A DNA stretch of 64,000 nt, from contig NZ_RJVQ01000001.1 in the NCBI RefSeq assembly GCF_003856525.1, positions 434,001-498,000 of the forward strand, written 5' to 3'. This DNA comes from Vibrio viridaestus (GTDB lineage: Bacteria > Pseudomonadota > Gammaproteobacteria > Enterobacterales > Vibrionaceae). The translations under genes were made by a program, and so were the position numbers. Numbering within the stretch: the first letter of the stretch is position 1; every line of letters starts with the position of its first letter. This document shows positions 28,322-37,827 of the stretch, piece after piece. The notes beneath the pieces were generated by a model. It was not told the origin of the DNA. It ran no database searches and saw only the letters and a list, made by a program, of their open reading frames with translations.

Positions 28322-28792
28322 TTGGAAACGCATGAAGAGGTGCTGGTATCACTGAGGCAAATAATAAGAGCCATTGATTTATATTCAAAAAAAATCAAAC
28401 GCGAGTATGGGTTAACTAGCCCTCAATTGTTACTGATGAAGGCCATCCACCACTCTAGTAACATTACGATTCGCCAGTTATCAAGCAATACGAATATGAG
28501 CCAAGCGACCGCAACAAGCATATTGGATCGCTTAGAAGCCAGAGGCTTTGTTGTTCGCGAACGAGATACGAAAGACAAAAGAAAGGTCCACGCTGTTCTA
28601 ACTGAACAAGGGCTAGCAATACTAAATGACGCACCGCAGATAATGGAACAGGACTTTATCGATCAGTTTCAAAACCTCGAATCATGGGAACAGAATCTAA
28701 TCCTCTCATCATTACAAAGACTCGCATCAATGATGAATGCCCCGATCGATGACAAAGAGTCATTGGTTCTGCTACTCAACGAAACAGAATAA
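28322..28792 (+). CDS. MarR-family osmoadaptation regulator (CosR/EctR-like)
   Basis: A 156-residue MarR protein: EEVLVSLRQIIRAIDLYSKKI, a winged helix (TIRQLSSNTNMSQATATSILDRLEARGFV) and the wing RERDTKDKRKVHAVLTEQG. The N-terminal and C-terminal (QQLESWEQ-like QNLESWEQNLILSSLQRLA) segments resemble CosR/EctR, repressors of compatible-solute genes in vibrios and methylotrophs. It lies directly after proX and could be a distal operon gene. Predicted targets are proVWX and ectABC-ask in this window. TTG start behind GAGGAGAG. Confidence 0.78.
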   Translation: METHEEVLVSLRQIIRAIDLYSKKIKREYGLTSPQLLLMKAIHHSSNITIRQLSSNTNMSQATATSILDRLEARGFVVRERDTKDKRKVHAVLTEQGLAILNDAPQIMEQDFIDQFQNLESWEQNLILSSLQRLASMMNAPIDDKESLVLLLNETE

Positions 28793-28958
28793 GTTCTCAC
28801 GCCTTGTATTTCTCCCGCTGAGTCAGCTTTTTTACGATATTCTGACTCAACGTCCTCTTATCACACCTTGAATTCGTACCAAGCACCCAAATATTTTAAT
28901 AAGACAGTTTAATTAACTAATCATCGAAATGTAACGAATGTATTCGGAGGAAAGTTCC

Positions 28959-29162
28959 ATGAAATTGCCTGCATTACACATACATATTCAAGAGAGTAGT
29001 AGTCAGCCAGACAAAAGACACTGGCCTGCGTCTATGACATTTCCAAAGTATCAGTACGATATTATTTTTCGTCCGTACAACACAATTATTAGAAACAACA
29101 CTCGATTTTTCGTGTTACCGATCCAGTGGGAAACAGTAAAGCCAGTAATTAGCTTACACTAA
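28959..29162 (+). CDS. Small unknown protein
   Basis: A 67-codon frame with a strong GGAGG site nine bases before the ATG. The sequence begins MKLPALHIHIQESSSQPDKR and is basic and aromatic, with no known domain. Its stop overlaps, tail to tail, the stop of the convergent GGDEF-EAL gene. No homolog is recalled; the ribosome site is the only positive evidence. Confidence 0.4.
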   Translation: MKLPALHIHIQESSSQPDKRHWPASMTFPKYQYDIIFRPYNTIIRNNTRFFVLPIQWETVKPVISLH

Positions 29163-31612
29163 TCGGACGCCAGTAGTTTTAGCCATTGTTGCTCATCAAG
29201 CGGCTTAGAATAACGGTAACCCTGCACGTAGTGGCAACCAATATCAACTAACTTTTCCGCTTGGTGCTTGCATTCAACACCTTCAGCAATAACATCTAAT
29301 TCAAGTTCTTTAGTTAAAGTAATAATAGAACGAACGATAGAAAAATCTCGATCCGCCACAGCTATGTCCTTGATAAAACTTCTGTCTAATTTAACAACAT
29401 CGACTGGAAGTTGCTTTAAAAGAGCCAGTGACGAATGACCTGTACCGAAATCATCAATCCCAATGAGAAAGCCGCGCTTTCTCAATTCGTTTATTGTTTC
29501 GACGCTTGTTTCAATACCACTCATCATGTCACGTTCGGTAATTTCGAGCATGATTTGCTCTGCCTGACACGCAGTACCTACGAGTACTGAGTCAAGTTTA
29601 TTGACTAAATTAGCAGAGTAAAACTTCCGGGCTGAAAAATTCACCGAGAATTTCATACCGGAAAGGTCTATACCTGCCTTCTTCCAACGGGTGATATACG
29701 CCACAACTTGAGAAAAGACCCAGTCATCAATTTCACTAATGAACCCGGTTTTTTCTGCAATGGGAAGAAAGTCTGCCGGGCACAACCGGCCATATTCTGG
29801 ATGATCCCATCGTATTAACGCTTCAGCGCCGACCACTTTATTTGTCGCTAAATCGATTTGTGGTTGGAATAGAATCGATAGCTCATTTTTAGCCAGTGCC
29901 TGACGCAGGCCAGAGCTCACTTCCACAAGGTCCTTAGCTTCTAACGTCATTTGGTCGGTATAACAACAATATTGGTCACGCCCGTTCCTTTTCGCGTGAT
30001 ACATAGCCGTGTCCGCGTTACGTATTAACGTCTCAACATCATGACCATGTTCTGGGTACATGCAGACACCGATGCTACTCGAAACAAAAATCGTTTTATT
30101 ATTAACAAAATAGGGTTTTCTCAGAGCCTGATTAATCGCTTCGGCAACGATCTCCGCTTGTATCATCGTATGCGCTGTTTTCAGAATGATCATAAATTCG
30201 TCCCCTCCCATTCGAGCAACGAATCCTTTTTCATCAATAATATTTTTTAGGCTATTTGCAACATCTATCAATAGCTGATCTCCGGCCAAATGCCCTAATG
30301 AATCGTTGATGGTTTTAAACTGGTCAACATCGAGATACAGCACACTAAACGTACTTTCAGATAAGGTTGAATCATCAATAGTTTCTTGTGTCATCTTTGT
30401 TGCTAGCAAGCGATTAGCAAGATGAGTCAATGGATCATGATGGGCGAGAAAATCGAAGTTTTTCTTCTCTTCATTCAGTTGGAAATACGTTTCTTCAAGC
30501 TTCTCCGCCATATTATTAAAGGCACGCTCAATATCATTCCATTCATCGTCGCGCCCCAAATCAATTCTCTGATGAAACTTCGACGATTCTAATTGTTCGA
30601 AACCTGATCCCAAACTTTTAAGAGGCTTACGGATATGTACCTGCACAACACGACTAATCAGAAACAGTCCAGACAACATGGCAAGCAATGCGACAATCAG
30701 TGCTTCTAATCGGGTCTGTTCTATATCTGACTCAAGCTTTTGCGTTAAATTTATAGCGCTTGACGTCACGTTATGTTCGGTCGACTCAACATAATTGAGA
30801 AGATTATTTTGAGAAGTAACAAGCGCGGCCATAACATTCCATCGCTGTTCTAGATTGGCTTGCATCTTACGCAAAGCTGCATTGAATTTCTTCAAAGAGC
30901 GATTCAATTTTTTCTTCTGTAAAATGAGCTTTTCATCCGTTCCAGGTAAATTAGCTAAATGTAACGCCATAATATCGAGTTCTTTTTGAACTTCGATGAT
31001 CACCACTTTTTCCGTTTCAGGGGTAATTCGACTACGAATAGTGCCGACCCTTTTACCCACAATAAGAAAGGATTCTCTTAATAAGTCGACTAAATCGAGG
31101 GTATTATTGTCTACAGCTTGATTTGCCTGAGACAACAAATTCAGTTTATTGTCAGCGACGAGATAATCTAAGGTATCCAACTGCTCGGCTAACGTCTGAT
31201 CAATTTCTTTCATTTCACGAATAATACGGTTAAGCGTAAGAGAGCTTCCCAGAAAACGATGAAAATCTTCAATAAATCGATCCATTCTTAGCTTCAACTG
31301 GGGGTTTGCTGAGAGTTCACTCATCTTTTGTAGTTGCTGATCAATGCTAAAACCTTCTTCCGCGAGCGTTAACTCGCTGTACAAAAATGCTTGTTCGAGT
31401 AACTGAACTCGAGTCGTTAACTCAAACACTTGGCGACTGATAACGGAATTCACTGTCAATTTTTCAATATGCTGAGAAGACTCAGATTCCAGTACTGACT
31501 CGACGTTATAAAGCGAATTGATGACCAGACCAAAACCGAAACCACTGATCACGATCAATGCGATAACCGTAAACAAAAGGCGTTTTGCGATAGAAACCGA
31601 TGGAAACTTCAT
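29159..31612 (-). CDS. Membrane GGDEF-EAL protein with TorS-like helical periplasmic sensor
   Basis: 817 residues: transmembrane 11-31, a long all-helical periplasmic domain (32-303), transmembrane 304-324, HAMP (about 325-378), GGDEF (about 388-550) and EAL (about 565-810). GGDEF (469-473) is intact without an RxxD inhibitory site. EAL catalytic residues are present: EAL 597-599, Asn658, ITE, IDDFGTG, VKLDRS, AEGVE and a late Gln. It could both make and degrade cyclic di-GMP. The helical sensor resembles TorS-type modules that dock a periplasmic binding protein. The preceding gene encodes such a protein, and its TAA overlaps this ATG (TAATG), indicating translational coupling. Confidence 0.9.
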   Translation of the reverse strand: MKFPSVSIAKRLLFTVIALIVISGFGFGLVINSLYNVESVLESESSQHIEKLTVNSVISRQVFELTTRVQLLEQAFLYSELTLAEEGFSIDQQLQKMSELSANPQLKLRMDRFIEDFHRFLGSSLTLNRIIREMKEIDQTLAEQLDTLDYLVADNKLNLLSQANQAVDNNTLDLVDLLRESFLIVGKRVGTIRSRITPETEKVVIIEVQKELDIMALHLANLPGTDEKLILQKKKLNRSLKKFNAALRKMQANLEQRWNVMAALVTSQNNLLNYVESTEHNVTSSAINLTQKLESDIEQTRLEALIVALLAMLSGLFLISRVVQVHIRKPLKSLGSGFEQLESSKFHQRIDLGRDDEWNDIERAFNNMAEKLEETYFQLNEEKKNFDFLAHHDPLTHLANRLLATKMTQETIDDSTLSESTFSVLYLDVDQFKTINDSLGHLAGDQLLIDVANSLKNIIDEKGFVARMGGDEFMIILKTAHTMIQAEIVAEAINQALRKPYFVNNKTIFVSSSIGVCMYPEHGHDVETLIRNADTAMYHAKRNGRDQYCCYTDQMTLEAKDLVEVSSGLRQALAKNELSILFQPQIDLATNKVVGAEALIRWDHPEYGRLCPADFLPIAEKTGFISEIDDWVFSQVVAYITRWKKAGIDLSGMKFSVNFSARKFYSANLVNKLDSVLVGTACQAEQIMLEITERDMMSGIETSVETINELRKRGFLIGIDDFGTGHSSLALLKQLPVDVVKLDRSFIKDIAVADRDFSIVRSIITLTKELELDVIAEGVECKHQAEKLVDIGCHYVQGYRYSKPLDEQQWLKLLASD

Positions 31613-32733
31613 TATTTATTCCAAATCGTTAGATATGCGTGCCGATAACCATTGTCAGGATCATAAATATCAACTTTGCCTTTTCCGATAAGCTCCTGGA
31701 CATTTTTGTCCGTAACGAGATGCACAGGGGCAGAATATCCGCTCGGCTTGAGGTGGTTAAATGCCCTATTTAACTCATCAACTATCTGCCAGCCTTGCAT
31801 ATGCAAAGGCTCTGGAACAGTTGCTAATTGATATAGTCCCGTATTGATACGTTTATAAGCCGCTTTACTACCATCCCCAGCAGAAATACTCTGAGGAATT
31901 TGTTCCTTCCTTTCATGCACACTCTCTAACGACGGTGTTCCAAAGTCAAAGTAGAGGTCGTTAATAGCGAGAAAGTGCGTAATTTGATTCGGATATTGCT
32001 TTAGCAGTTCTTCAACAACATCAGGCATTCGCTTAGCCGTTTCATCCAGAGGTACCTCTCTAATGTTAAGTATCTGGCAACCATCGCATTTGTTGATATT
32101 TTCAATCATGGCATTGGATTTTAATAGCGCAATACTGTAGTTAGGGTCCGTAAATACGACTACTTTTGCCTGACCATTTGACTGTGCAACGGCTAGTAGA
32201 GATGCAACCTCGGCAACTTCAATTGGGTTGGTCGTAATGTTGGTGAAAAGACCAAGGCTCTCGTCTGATTTGGCCTCATCAATAACGTGCCATCCGACGA
32301 CGGTAATACCTAACTTTTTCGCGACCAACAGAACATCAGCATGTCGACGAGCATCGATTCCGCACAGCACGATGGCGTCTGGTTGAAACCCCACCGCTTT
32401 TCGAATTGCGGCGCCTTGGCGAACTTCAGACCCCAGTCCATCAAGAAATCTCAGGTTCCAGTTTGTATGTGATACAGCCTCTGACACCCCTTTCGCTACT
32501 GCATTCACACCCCCATTCCTAAGATCTGAGGCCACAAATATAACGGTTTTATTATTTACTATTTTTGGTCCTGTAACGGGTCCATCCCAACTTGTACTGC
32601 TTTTTATTGCACTTTCAACGCGAGCCTTCGCGTAGTCTACATAGCTGGGTACAGCTTGTAGCTGAGAATTCGCACTGACTATTGAGCTAAATAGACCAAA
32701 AGTCGTGAAGATCAAAAATACGATATTTTTCAT
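31612..32733 (-). CDS. Ribose-type periplasmic binding protein, partner of the GGDEF-EAL protein
   Basis: A 373-residue protein with a signal peptide (NIVFLIFTTFGLFSSIVSA) and a type I periplasmic binding fold (TVIFVASDLRNGGVNAVAKG, QPDAIVLCGIDA, ITVVGWHVIDEA). A CxxC (NKCDGC) lies mid-protein. There is no permease or ATPase nearby, so a sensory rather than transport role is likely, like TorT for TorS. It is translationally coupled to the downstream GGDEF-EAL gene by a one-base stop/start overlap and is divergent from a LuxP-like gene. Ligand unknown. Confidence 0.85.
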   Translation of the reverse strand: MKNIVFLIFTTFGLFSSIVSANSQLQAVPSYVDYAKARVESAIKSSTSWDGPVTGPKIVNNKTVIFVASDLRNGGVNAVAKGVSEAVSHTNWNLRFLDGLGSEVRQGAAIRKAVGFQPDAIVLCGIDARRHADVLLVAKKLGITVVGWHVIDEAKSDESLGLFTNITTNPIEVAEVASLLAVAQSNGQAKVVVFTDPNYSIALLKSNAMIENINKCDGCQILNIREVPLDETAKRMPDVVEELLKQYPNQITHFLAINDLYFDFGTPSLESVHERKEQIPQSISAGDGSKAAYKRINTGLYQLATVPEPLHMQGWQIVDELNRAFNHLKPSGYSAPVHLVTDKNVQELIGKGKVDIYDPDNGYRHAYLTIWNK

Positions 32734-32827
32734 AAATAAGAAGCTAAATTTATATATAATTGGTACAACACAATCACCATATGAATGATTAAAGCTATAA
32801 GAATCCCTCTAGAACAGGACTGCTATC

Positions 32828-33943
32828 GTGCTAATTTTTAGACTAAATCCACTTGTAATCTTACTTTATAGTCTGGTGTTTTTTTCAACACCCTCATTCA
32901 GCGGCAAAGATAACATAAAAACCGCACAATCGATAAATCAATCGGAACAAAATAGCGATGTAATAACTCGTAATTTTCAAAATACCGTAAGTAGTAACAG
33001 TAAACCCACTACATTAAATCTAGATGATAAAGTAAAAATCGCACTAATATATCCTAGTGCCGATATTTCAGATTTTTGGATAAGGAATTATAAAGCTCTT
33101 ATTAAGAGATTGAACGAACTCAATATTCCTTACGAGATACAAGAATTCTCGTCGCGACAAATAGAGCACGCACTACAAACAAAATATATCGATGATGTTC
33201 TCGATAACGCCTCTTCCTACGACTTTGTCATATTCGGCCCATCAGAACTCGAAGTTCAATCAAAGAATATTCAGAAACTGTCAAAATCAACAGAGTTCAA
33301 AACTTTTATTTGGGCTTTTCATACACCCAATCCGAGTTGGCATTACACACCTGATGCCTGGTTTGATTTCTCAAGTTCAATGGGTGCACAAGTCTTGTGT
33401 CACTATCTGATCGAGGATCTTGGTACCGATGTTAATTTTGCGCTGAATCGAGGTATTCCAGGTGTAACGGATGACCAACGCTCCCAAGAATTCTCAGACT
33501 GTGTCGAAGAGAACGGTAATTGGCTCAACATGTATGAGCACTTTGGACAGTATCAAAAGAAAGGGGGTGAAGATGGTGCAAAACTGATCGTCAAGAACTT
33601 TCCGGAAGTGACGATGCTCCATAACGCGAATACGGCTATGACGATGGGTGCAATAGACGCTTTAACAGAGTTAGGTAAGGTAAATGATATTTTCATTACT
33701 GGATGGGGCGGTACGGCAAAAGAAGTGGAGAAAATCAAGGAAGGTGTTCTCAATGCGACACCAATGCGCATGAGTGACGATGTGGGTGTGGCCACTGCCG
33801 AAGCGATTAAATACTATTTGGAAGGTCGAGCAGATCAAGTCCCCACCATTTATTTGGGCCGAATAACGGTAGCAAGCAGTAAAATGTCACCTGAACAACT
33901 TGAAATGCTGTCACAAGAGGCCTTTCGTTATTCAGGCGAATGA
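32828..33943 (+). CDS. LuxP-like periplasmic binding protein (AI-2 receptor paralog)
   Basis: 371 residues with a signal peptide. The alignment to LuxP, recalled by eye, is clear: KIALIYPSADISDFWIRN, GAIDALTELG, ITGWGGTAKEVEKIKEG, PMRMSDDVGVATAEAI and the ending EAFRYSGE all match LuxP blocks in order. Relative to the nine AI-2 contact residues known in V. harveyi LuxP, Ser81, Trp84, Arg218, Thr269, Trp293 and Arg314 are kept. Asp79, Ala163 and Ala270 replace Gln, Asn and Asp. No luxQ is adjacent; instead it is divergent from a binding protein/GGDEF-EAL pair. It may bind AI-2 or a related diol. GTG start after AGGAC. Confidence 0.85.
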   Translation: MLIFRLNPLVILLYSLVFFSTPSFSGKDNIKTAQSINQSEQNSDVITRNFQNTVSSNSKPTTLNLDDKVKIALIYPSADISDFWIRNYKALIKRLNELNIPYEIQEFSSRQIEHALQTKYIDDVLDNASSYDFVIFGPSELEVQSKNIQKLSKSTEFKTFIWAFHTPNPSWHYTPDAWFDFSSSMGAQVLCHYLIEDLGTDVNFALNRGIPGVTDDQRSQEFSDCVEENGNWLNMYEHFGQYQKKGGEDGAKLIVKNFPEVTMLHNANTAMTMGAIDALTELGKVNDIFITGWGGTAKEVEKIKEGVLNATPMRMSDDVGVATAEAIKYYLEGRADQVPTIYLGRITVASSKMSPEQLEMLSQEAFRYSGE

Positions 33944-33956
33944 AAATTATAGCGTG

Positions 33957-34481
33957 TCAAAGTGATTTGATGAGCGCGAGTTGCTGAACCATCCATGGGC
34001 TATAAGCCCATGGCGTTAGTTTCACCGCAGATTGAATATCCACTGGTTCAGCCCATTTGTAATCCATGACTTCATCAGGATTCACGTCTGGCTCTGAATT
34101 TGTCACTGCGAGAAATACTGGGCAAAATTCGTGTTCTACGATACCAGAGGCATCCCGTTCACAGTATTGGAAGTGCTCTAAAAGCATATCAATTCGTTCT
34201 AATTCGAGCCCTAACTCAAACTTGATTCGCCGTCTGATAGCAGCATCGAAGCTTTCACCAGGCATTGGATGACCACACGCAGAATTTGTCCAAACACCGG
34301 GCCAAGCGATTTTAGATAACGAACGGCGAGTTACTAAAAGTTCACCTCGTCCATTTTTTATATAACAAGAAAAAGCAAGATGCAGGGGCGTGTCGTGGGT
34401 ATGAACTGTCGCTTTATCTGCGTGCCCAATCGGCTCTAAAGCATCATTTAGCAACACAACATATTCGTTGGCATCTTTCAT
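33957..34481 (-). CDS. idi: Isopentenyl-diphosphate delta-isomerase, type 1
   Basis: A 174-residue Nudix-fold isomerase converting IPP to DMAPP. Type 1 features are THDTPLHLAFSCYI, the WTNSACGHP active-site cysteine motif, and the later catalytic Glu in SGIVEHEFCPVF. The ATG follows AGGA. It stands between the LuxP-like gene and the ectoine operon with its own promoter likely. No other isoprenoid or carotenoid gene is nearby. Confidence 0.9.
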   Translation of the reverse strand: MKDANEYVVLLNDALEPIGHADKATVHTHDTPLHLAFSCYIKNGRGELLVTRRSLSKIAWPGVWTNSACGHPMPGESFDAAIRRRIKFELGLELERIDMLLEHFQYCERDASGIVEHEFCPVFLAVTNSEPDVNPDEVMDYKWAEPVDIQSAVKLTPWAYSPWMVQQLALIKSL

Positions 34482-34575
34482 TGCGATTTTCCTATTGATA
34501 TCAGGGCGACGGATCTTAATGGAACTATATGCTCAATGTAAAGAGGGCTCGAATATGAGAATAGCCATAAATAGA

Positions 34576-34603
34576 AAAAGCAGGAGATCTCTCTCCTGCT
34601 TTT
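34576..34603. terminator. Terminator of the ectoine operon
   Basis: AAAAGCAGGAGA/TCTCCTGCTTTT stem, T-rich on both strands, just beyond the aspartate kinase stop. Confidence 0.88.
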
Positions 34604-34628
34604 TATGTCAATCCCGCATTTTATGCTA

Positions 34629-36047
34629 TTAAGCTGCAGACTTCTCTGGCACGGCTTTTGTTTCAATAAGTGCATCATGCAACGCCCTTATCGCCGTATT
34701 ATAATCACTGTCTTCGACACTGAACTGAACGTTCACGTTGCGCATTGAAGAATGAACAGCCATAGGTTTCACATCAGCGTTTTTCAAGGCGGTCATACCC
34801 TCGCTAAGAACACGGTTGGTATTCATTTGAGCACCAATCGCCGAAATCAACGCGACCATTTTTCCTGAAACCGATGCTTTCGGATAACGATTTTCAGTGC
34901 GGAATAACACTCGATTTAAGCTTTCACTATTACCATTCAGGTAATACGTCATTGAGTTAGCATTCATCTCTTTACCGATAAGATGTACCTGCTCTTCCGC
35001 AATAATTTCCATCAACTCATAACTCACGTTATCAATCACTCCGACCATTTTCTGATCGAAAATATGTAACGCGAATACCTTGTTACGACCAGCGATGATT
35101 TCAACGTTGTCTTCCACTGGATTGAAGTGGTTGGAGATTAATGTCCCATCATGTTCCGGTTCAAATGTATTTTTCACAACAAGAGGGATATCTTTCTCGC
35201 GTAATCCTGCTGCCGCATTTGGGTGAATGGCTTCCATTCCCAAATTCGCCAATTGATCAGCAACGTCAAAGTTCGTTTTACCCATAGGCCTAACGTCATC
35301 AGGTCCGACAATTCTCGGGTCAGCCGTACTTAGATGATATTCTTTGTGAATAATAGCTTGATCTGCACCGGTAAGTGATGCGATCTTACTGAACGTCATC
35401 TCACTATAACCGCGATCATACGTTTTCATCAGCCCTTCATCACAATACGCATACCCTGTCACGATCGGTAACTCTTTAGATACATCAATTTCGTTAAATA
35501 CATCTTTTATAACGTCATCAAGTGAGCCGTTTTTATGCTTATTCCAACCTGATAAGTCGACAAACGTTGCTTCCACACCATGCAATTTCAACTTGAGTAC
35601 TGTATTGAAAGCACTTTGAGCTTCCCCAAGAGATGATAAGAATTCTCTTATCTGGGGAAGATAGTGAGACAATGAAAACTGCCCGTATTGACAGGTTTCC
35701 ATCAAGTTCTGGATACAGCTTTTCGCTTCAGCGATACGAGCTCGGATGAATTTATCCGCTCTCATTCTGCTCATCGGATCCGCAAAGATGTTCTGGTTGA
35801 TCAGCGTCATTCGCTGCTCCAACTCAGACATTCCCTCTTCCCACGCCTCATCACGCTTAGCGATAAGCTGATAAATGCCCGGTTTACCGGTTTTTTTACA
35901 CTCAAGAAGTGCATCGGTAATCCCGGAATAAGCTGAGACAACGAATACTCGGTTATACGGGTTTTCAGGTTTTAATAGAATATTATCCAGGACGGCATCA
36001 AATGCCGTCATAGATGTACCACCGATTTTCTCTACGGTGTAAGACAT
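34629..36047 (-). CDS. ask: Ectoine-operon aspartate kinase
   Basis: A 472-residue aspartokinase of the Ask_Ect class. It has EKIGGTSMTAFDAV at the start, VVSAYSGITDALLE, SLGEAQSA, GYSEMTFSKIASLTGADQ, and C-terminal ACT domains. It phosphorylates aspartate, feeding aspartate semialdehyde to EctB, and the dedicated copy escapes lysine/threonine feedback. Last gene of ectABC-ask, 58 bp after ectC. GAGGAG ribosome site. Confidence 0.92.
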   Translation of the reverse strand: MSYTVEKIGGTSMTAFDAVLDNILLKPENPYNRVFVVSAYSGITDALLECKKTGKPGIYQLIAKRDEAWEEGMSELEQRMTLINQNIFADPMSRMRADKFIRARIAEAKSCIQNLMETCQYGQFSLSHYLPQIREFLSSLGEAQSAFNTVLKLKLHGVEATFVDLSGWNKHKNGSLDDVIKDVFNEIDVSKELPIVTGYAYCDEGLMKTYDRGYSEMTFSKIASLTGADQAIIHKEYHLSTADPRIVGPDDVRPMGKTNFDVADQLANLGMEAIHPNAAAGLREKDIPLVVKNTFEPEHDGTLISNHFNPVEDNVEIIAGRNKVFALHIFDQKMVGVIDNVSYELMEIIAEEQVHLIGKEMNANSMTYYLNGNSESLNRVLFRTENRYPKASVSGKMVALISAIGAQMNTNRVLSEGMTALKNADVKPMAVHSSMRNVNVQFSVEDSDYNTAIRALHDALIETKAVPEKSAA

Positions 36048-36105
36048 GATATCTCCTCGATCAAGTTACTAATGGTGACAACGAAACGATGCTATTATTG
36101 TTTAC

Positions 36106-36498
36106 TTAGTCAACAATAGGATAAACACCAGAGTCGTCGTGAACCTCTTTACCTGTCAATGGAGGATTGAAAACACAAGCCATCACCATATCCTGGCCTT
36201 TATAGGCTCTTAAATAGTGCTCATCATGTTTATCTAATACGTAAAGCGTTCCCGGTTTAATTGGGTACGTTTCACCACCAACAACTTCTATCTCACCAGT
36301 ACCAGAAATACAGTACACAGATTCGAGGTGGTTTTTATAGTGAATATGAGTTTCCGACTCTTTGTAGATAGTCGTAATGTGGAAAGAAAATCCCATATTG
36401 TCATCTTTTAATAACATACGGACACTTTCCCATGTGCCAGTTTCGGCAATAACTCGACGTTCACTGTTAATACATTCTTCTAATGTTCTTACAATCAT
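36106..36498 (-). CDS. ectC: L-ectoine synthase
   Basis: A 130-residue cupin that cyclises N-gamma-acetyl-diaminobutyrate to ectoine. Typical elements are [55 protein letters not shown] and [10 protein letters not shown]. Length and order match the family. It lies 24 bp after ectB. No ectD hydroxylase follows, so the product should be ectoine rather than hydroxyectoine. Confidence 0.96.
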   Translation of the reverse strand: MIVRTLEECINSERRVIAETGTWESVRMLLKDDNMGFSFHITTIYKESETHIHYKNHLESVYCISGTGEIEVVGGETYPIKPGTLYVLDKHDEHYLRAYKGQDMVMACVFNPPLTGKEVHDDSGVYPIVD

Positions 36499-36522
36499 TT
36501 TTAATCCCTTGCTAAATTCTTA

Positions 36523-37788
36523 TTAAGATGCTTTTTTCAAGTACTGAGCGGCAATTGACTTAGTTGCATTCTCAAAGATGCTCAAACCTTCTTCTAATTC
36601 ATTCTGACTAATTGTCAGAGGACAGAAGAATTTAATCACTTCATCATTGGGGCCTGCAGTTTCTATAATTAAGCCGTTTTTAAAACATTCACGAGCAACA
36701 TCACTCGCTGCGTCACCGGATACACATTCAATACCCTGCATTAAACCGCGACCTTTTTGGCGCTCGAATACTTCCGGATACTGACGAATCCACTGGTTTA
36801 TTTTTTTAGACACGATTGAGCTACATGTTTGAATATGTTCTTCAAACTGACTATCTTGCCAGTACGTCTCAATCGCCTTCGTTGCTGTCACAAAGGCATG
36901 GTTGTTACCGCGGAAAGTACCGTTGTGCTCACCGGGCTTCCAGTCATCCAGTTCAGGCTTAAGCAATACGATTGCCATAGGTAGACCGTAACCACCAATC
37001 GACTTGGATAAGGTTACGATATCAGGCTTAAGACCCGCAGGTTCAAAACTAAAGAATGTACCAGTTCGGCCACAGCCCGCCTGAATATCATCGACAATCA
37101 TAAGAATGTCGTTCTGACGACAGATTTTCTCTAGACGCTGCAACCAAGTCGTTGATGCAGCGTTTAACCCACCCTCTCCTTGTACTGTTTCAACGAGTAC
37201 AGCTGCAGGTTTATCCAAACCAGAAGAGTTATCGTTTAACTGAGTCTCAAATAAAGTAAGACCATCAATATCCGCATAGCCTTCATACGGAATCCGTGAT
37301 ACGCCAGTTAGCGCATGACCAGCTCCACCTCGGTGATGCTGATTACCTGTTGCAGCTAACGCACCATAAGAACAACCATGGAAACCATTCGTAAACGCAA
37401 CGATATTTGAGCGCCCTTTAACTTTGCGTGCCAGTTTCATCGCGGCCTCAACGGCATTGGTACCAGTTGGTCCAGTAAATTGAACTTTATAGTCCAGTTC
37501 TCTTGGAGCCAATATATGCTTCTGAAGCGCTTGAAGAAACTCAGCCTTAGCCTCAGAATGCATATCAAGACCATGCGTAATCCCATCTTGATCGATGTAA
37601 TCAAGTAACGCTTGCTTTAAAATCGCGTTATTGTGACCGTAGTTCAATGCCCCTGCTCCCGCTAGGAAGTCTAGGTAACGATCACCTGACTCAGTGAATA
37701 GACAGCTTCCTTTCGCAGTTTTAAATACCACTGGGAAGTTGTTTGCATAAGATTTTACGTTTGACTCTTTCTTCTTAAAGATATCCAT
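36523..37788 (-). CDS. ectB: Diaminobutyrate-2-oxoglutarate transaminase
   Basis: A 421-residue class III PLP aminotransferase that makes L-2,4-diaminobutyrate from aspartate semialdehyde. It has FTGPTGTNAVEAAMKLAR, FTNGFHGCSYGALAATGN, the IVDDIQAGCGRTGTFFSFE cofactor segment and the lysine in LSKSIGGYGLPMA. Second gene of the operon, 39 bp after ectA. Confidence 0.95.
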   Translation of the reverse strand: MDIFKKKESNVKSYANNFPVVFKTAKGSCLFTESGDRYLDFLAGAGALNYGHNNAILKQALLDYIDQDGITHGLDMHSEAKAEFLQALQKHILAPRELDYKVQFTGPTGTNAVEAAMKLARKVKGRSNIVAFTNGFHGCSYGALAATGNQHHRGGAGHALTGVSRIPYEGYADIDGLTLFETQLNDNSSGLDKPAAVLVETVQGEGGLNAASTTWLQRLEKICRQNDILMIVDDIQAGCGRTGTFFSFEPAGLKPDIVTLSKSIGGYGLPMAIVLLKPELDDWKPGEHNGTFRGNNHAFVTATKAIETYWQDSQFEEHIQTCSSIVSKKINQWIRQYPEVFERQKGRGLMQGIECVSGDAASDVARECFKNGLIIETAGPNDEVIKFFCPLTISQNELEEGLSIFENATKSIAAQYLKKAS

Positions 37789-37827
37789 AACTAGGTTTTA
37801 TTGACCTCGTTTAGTAAGTAAATTGAA

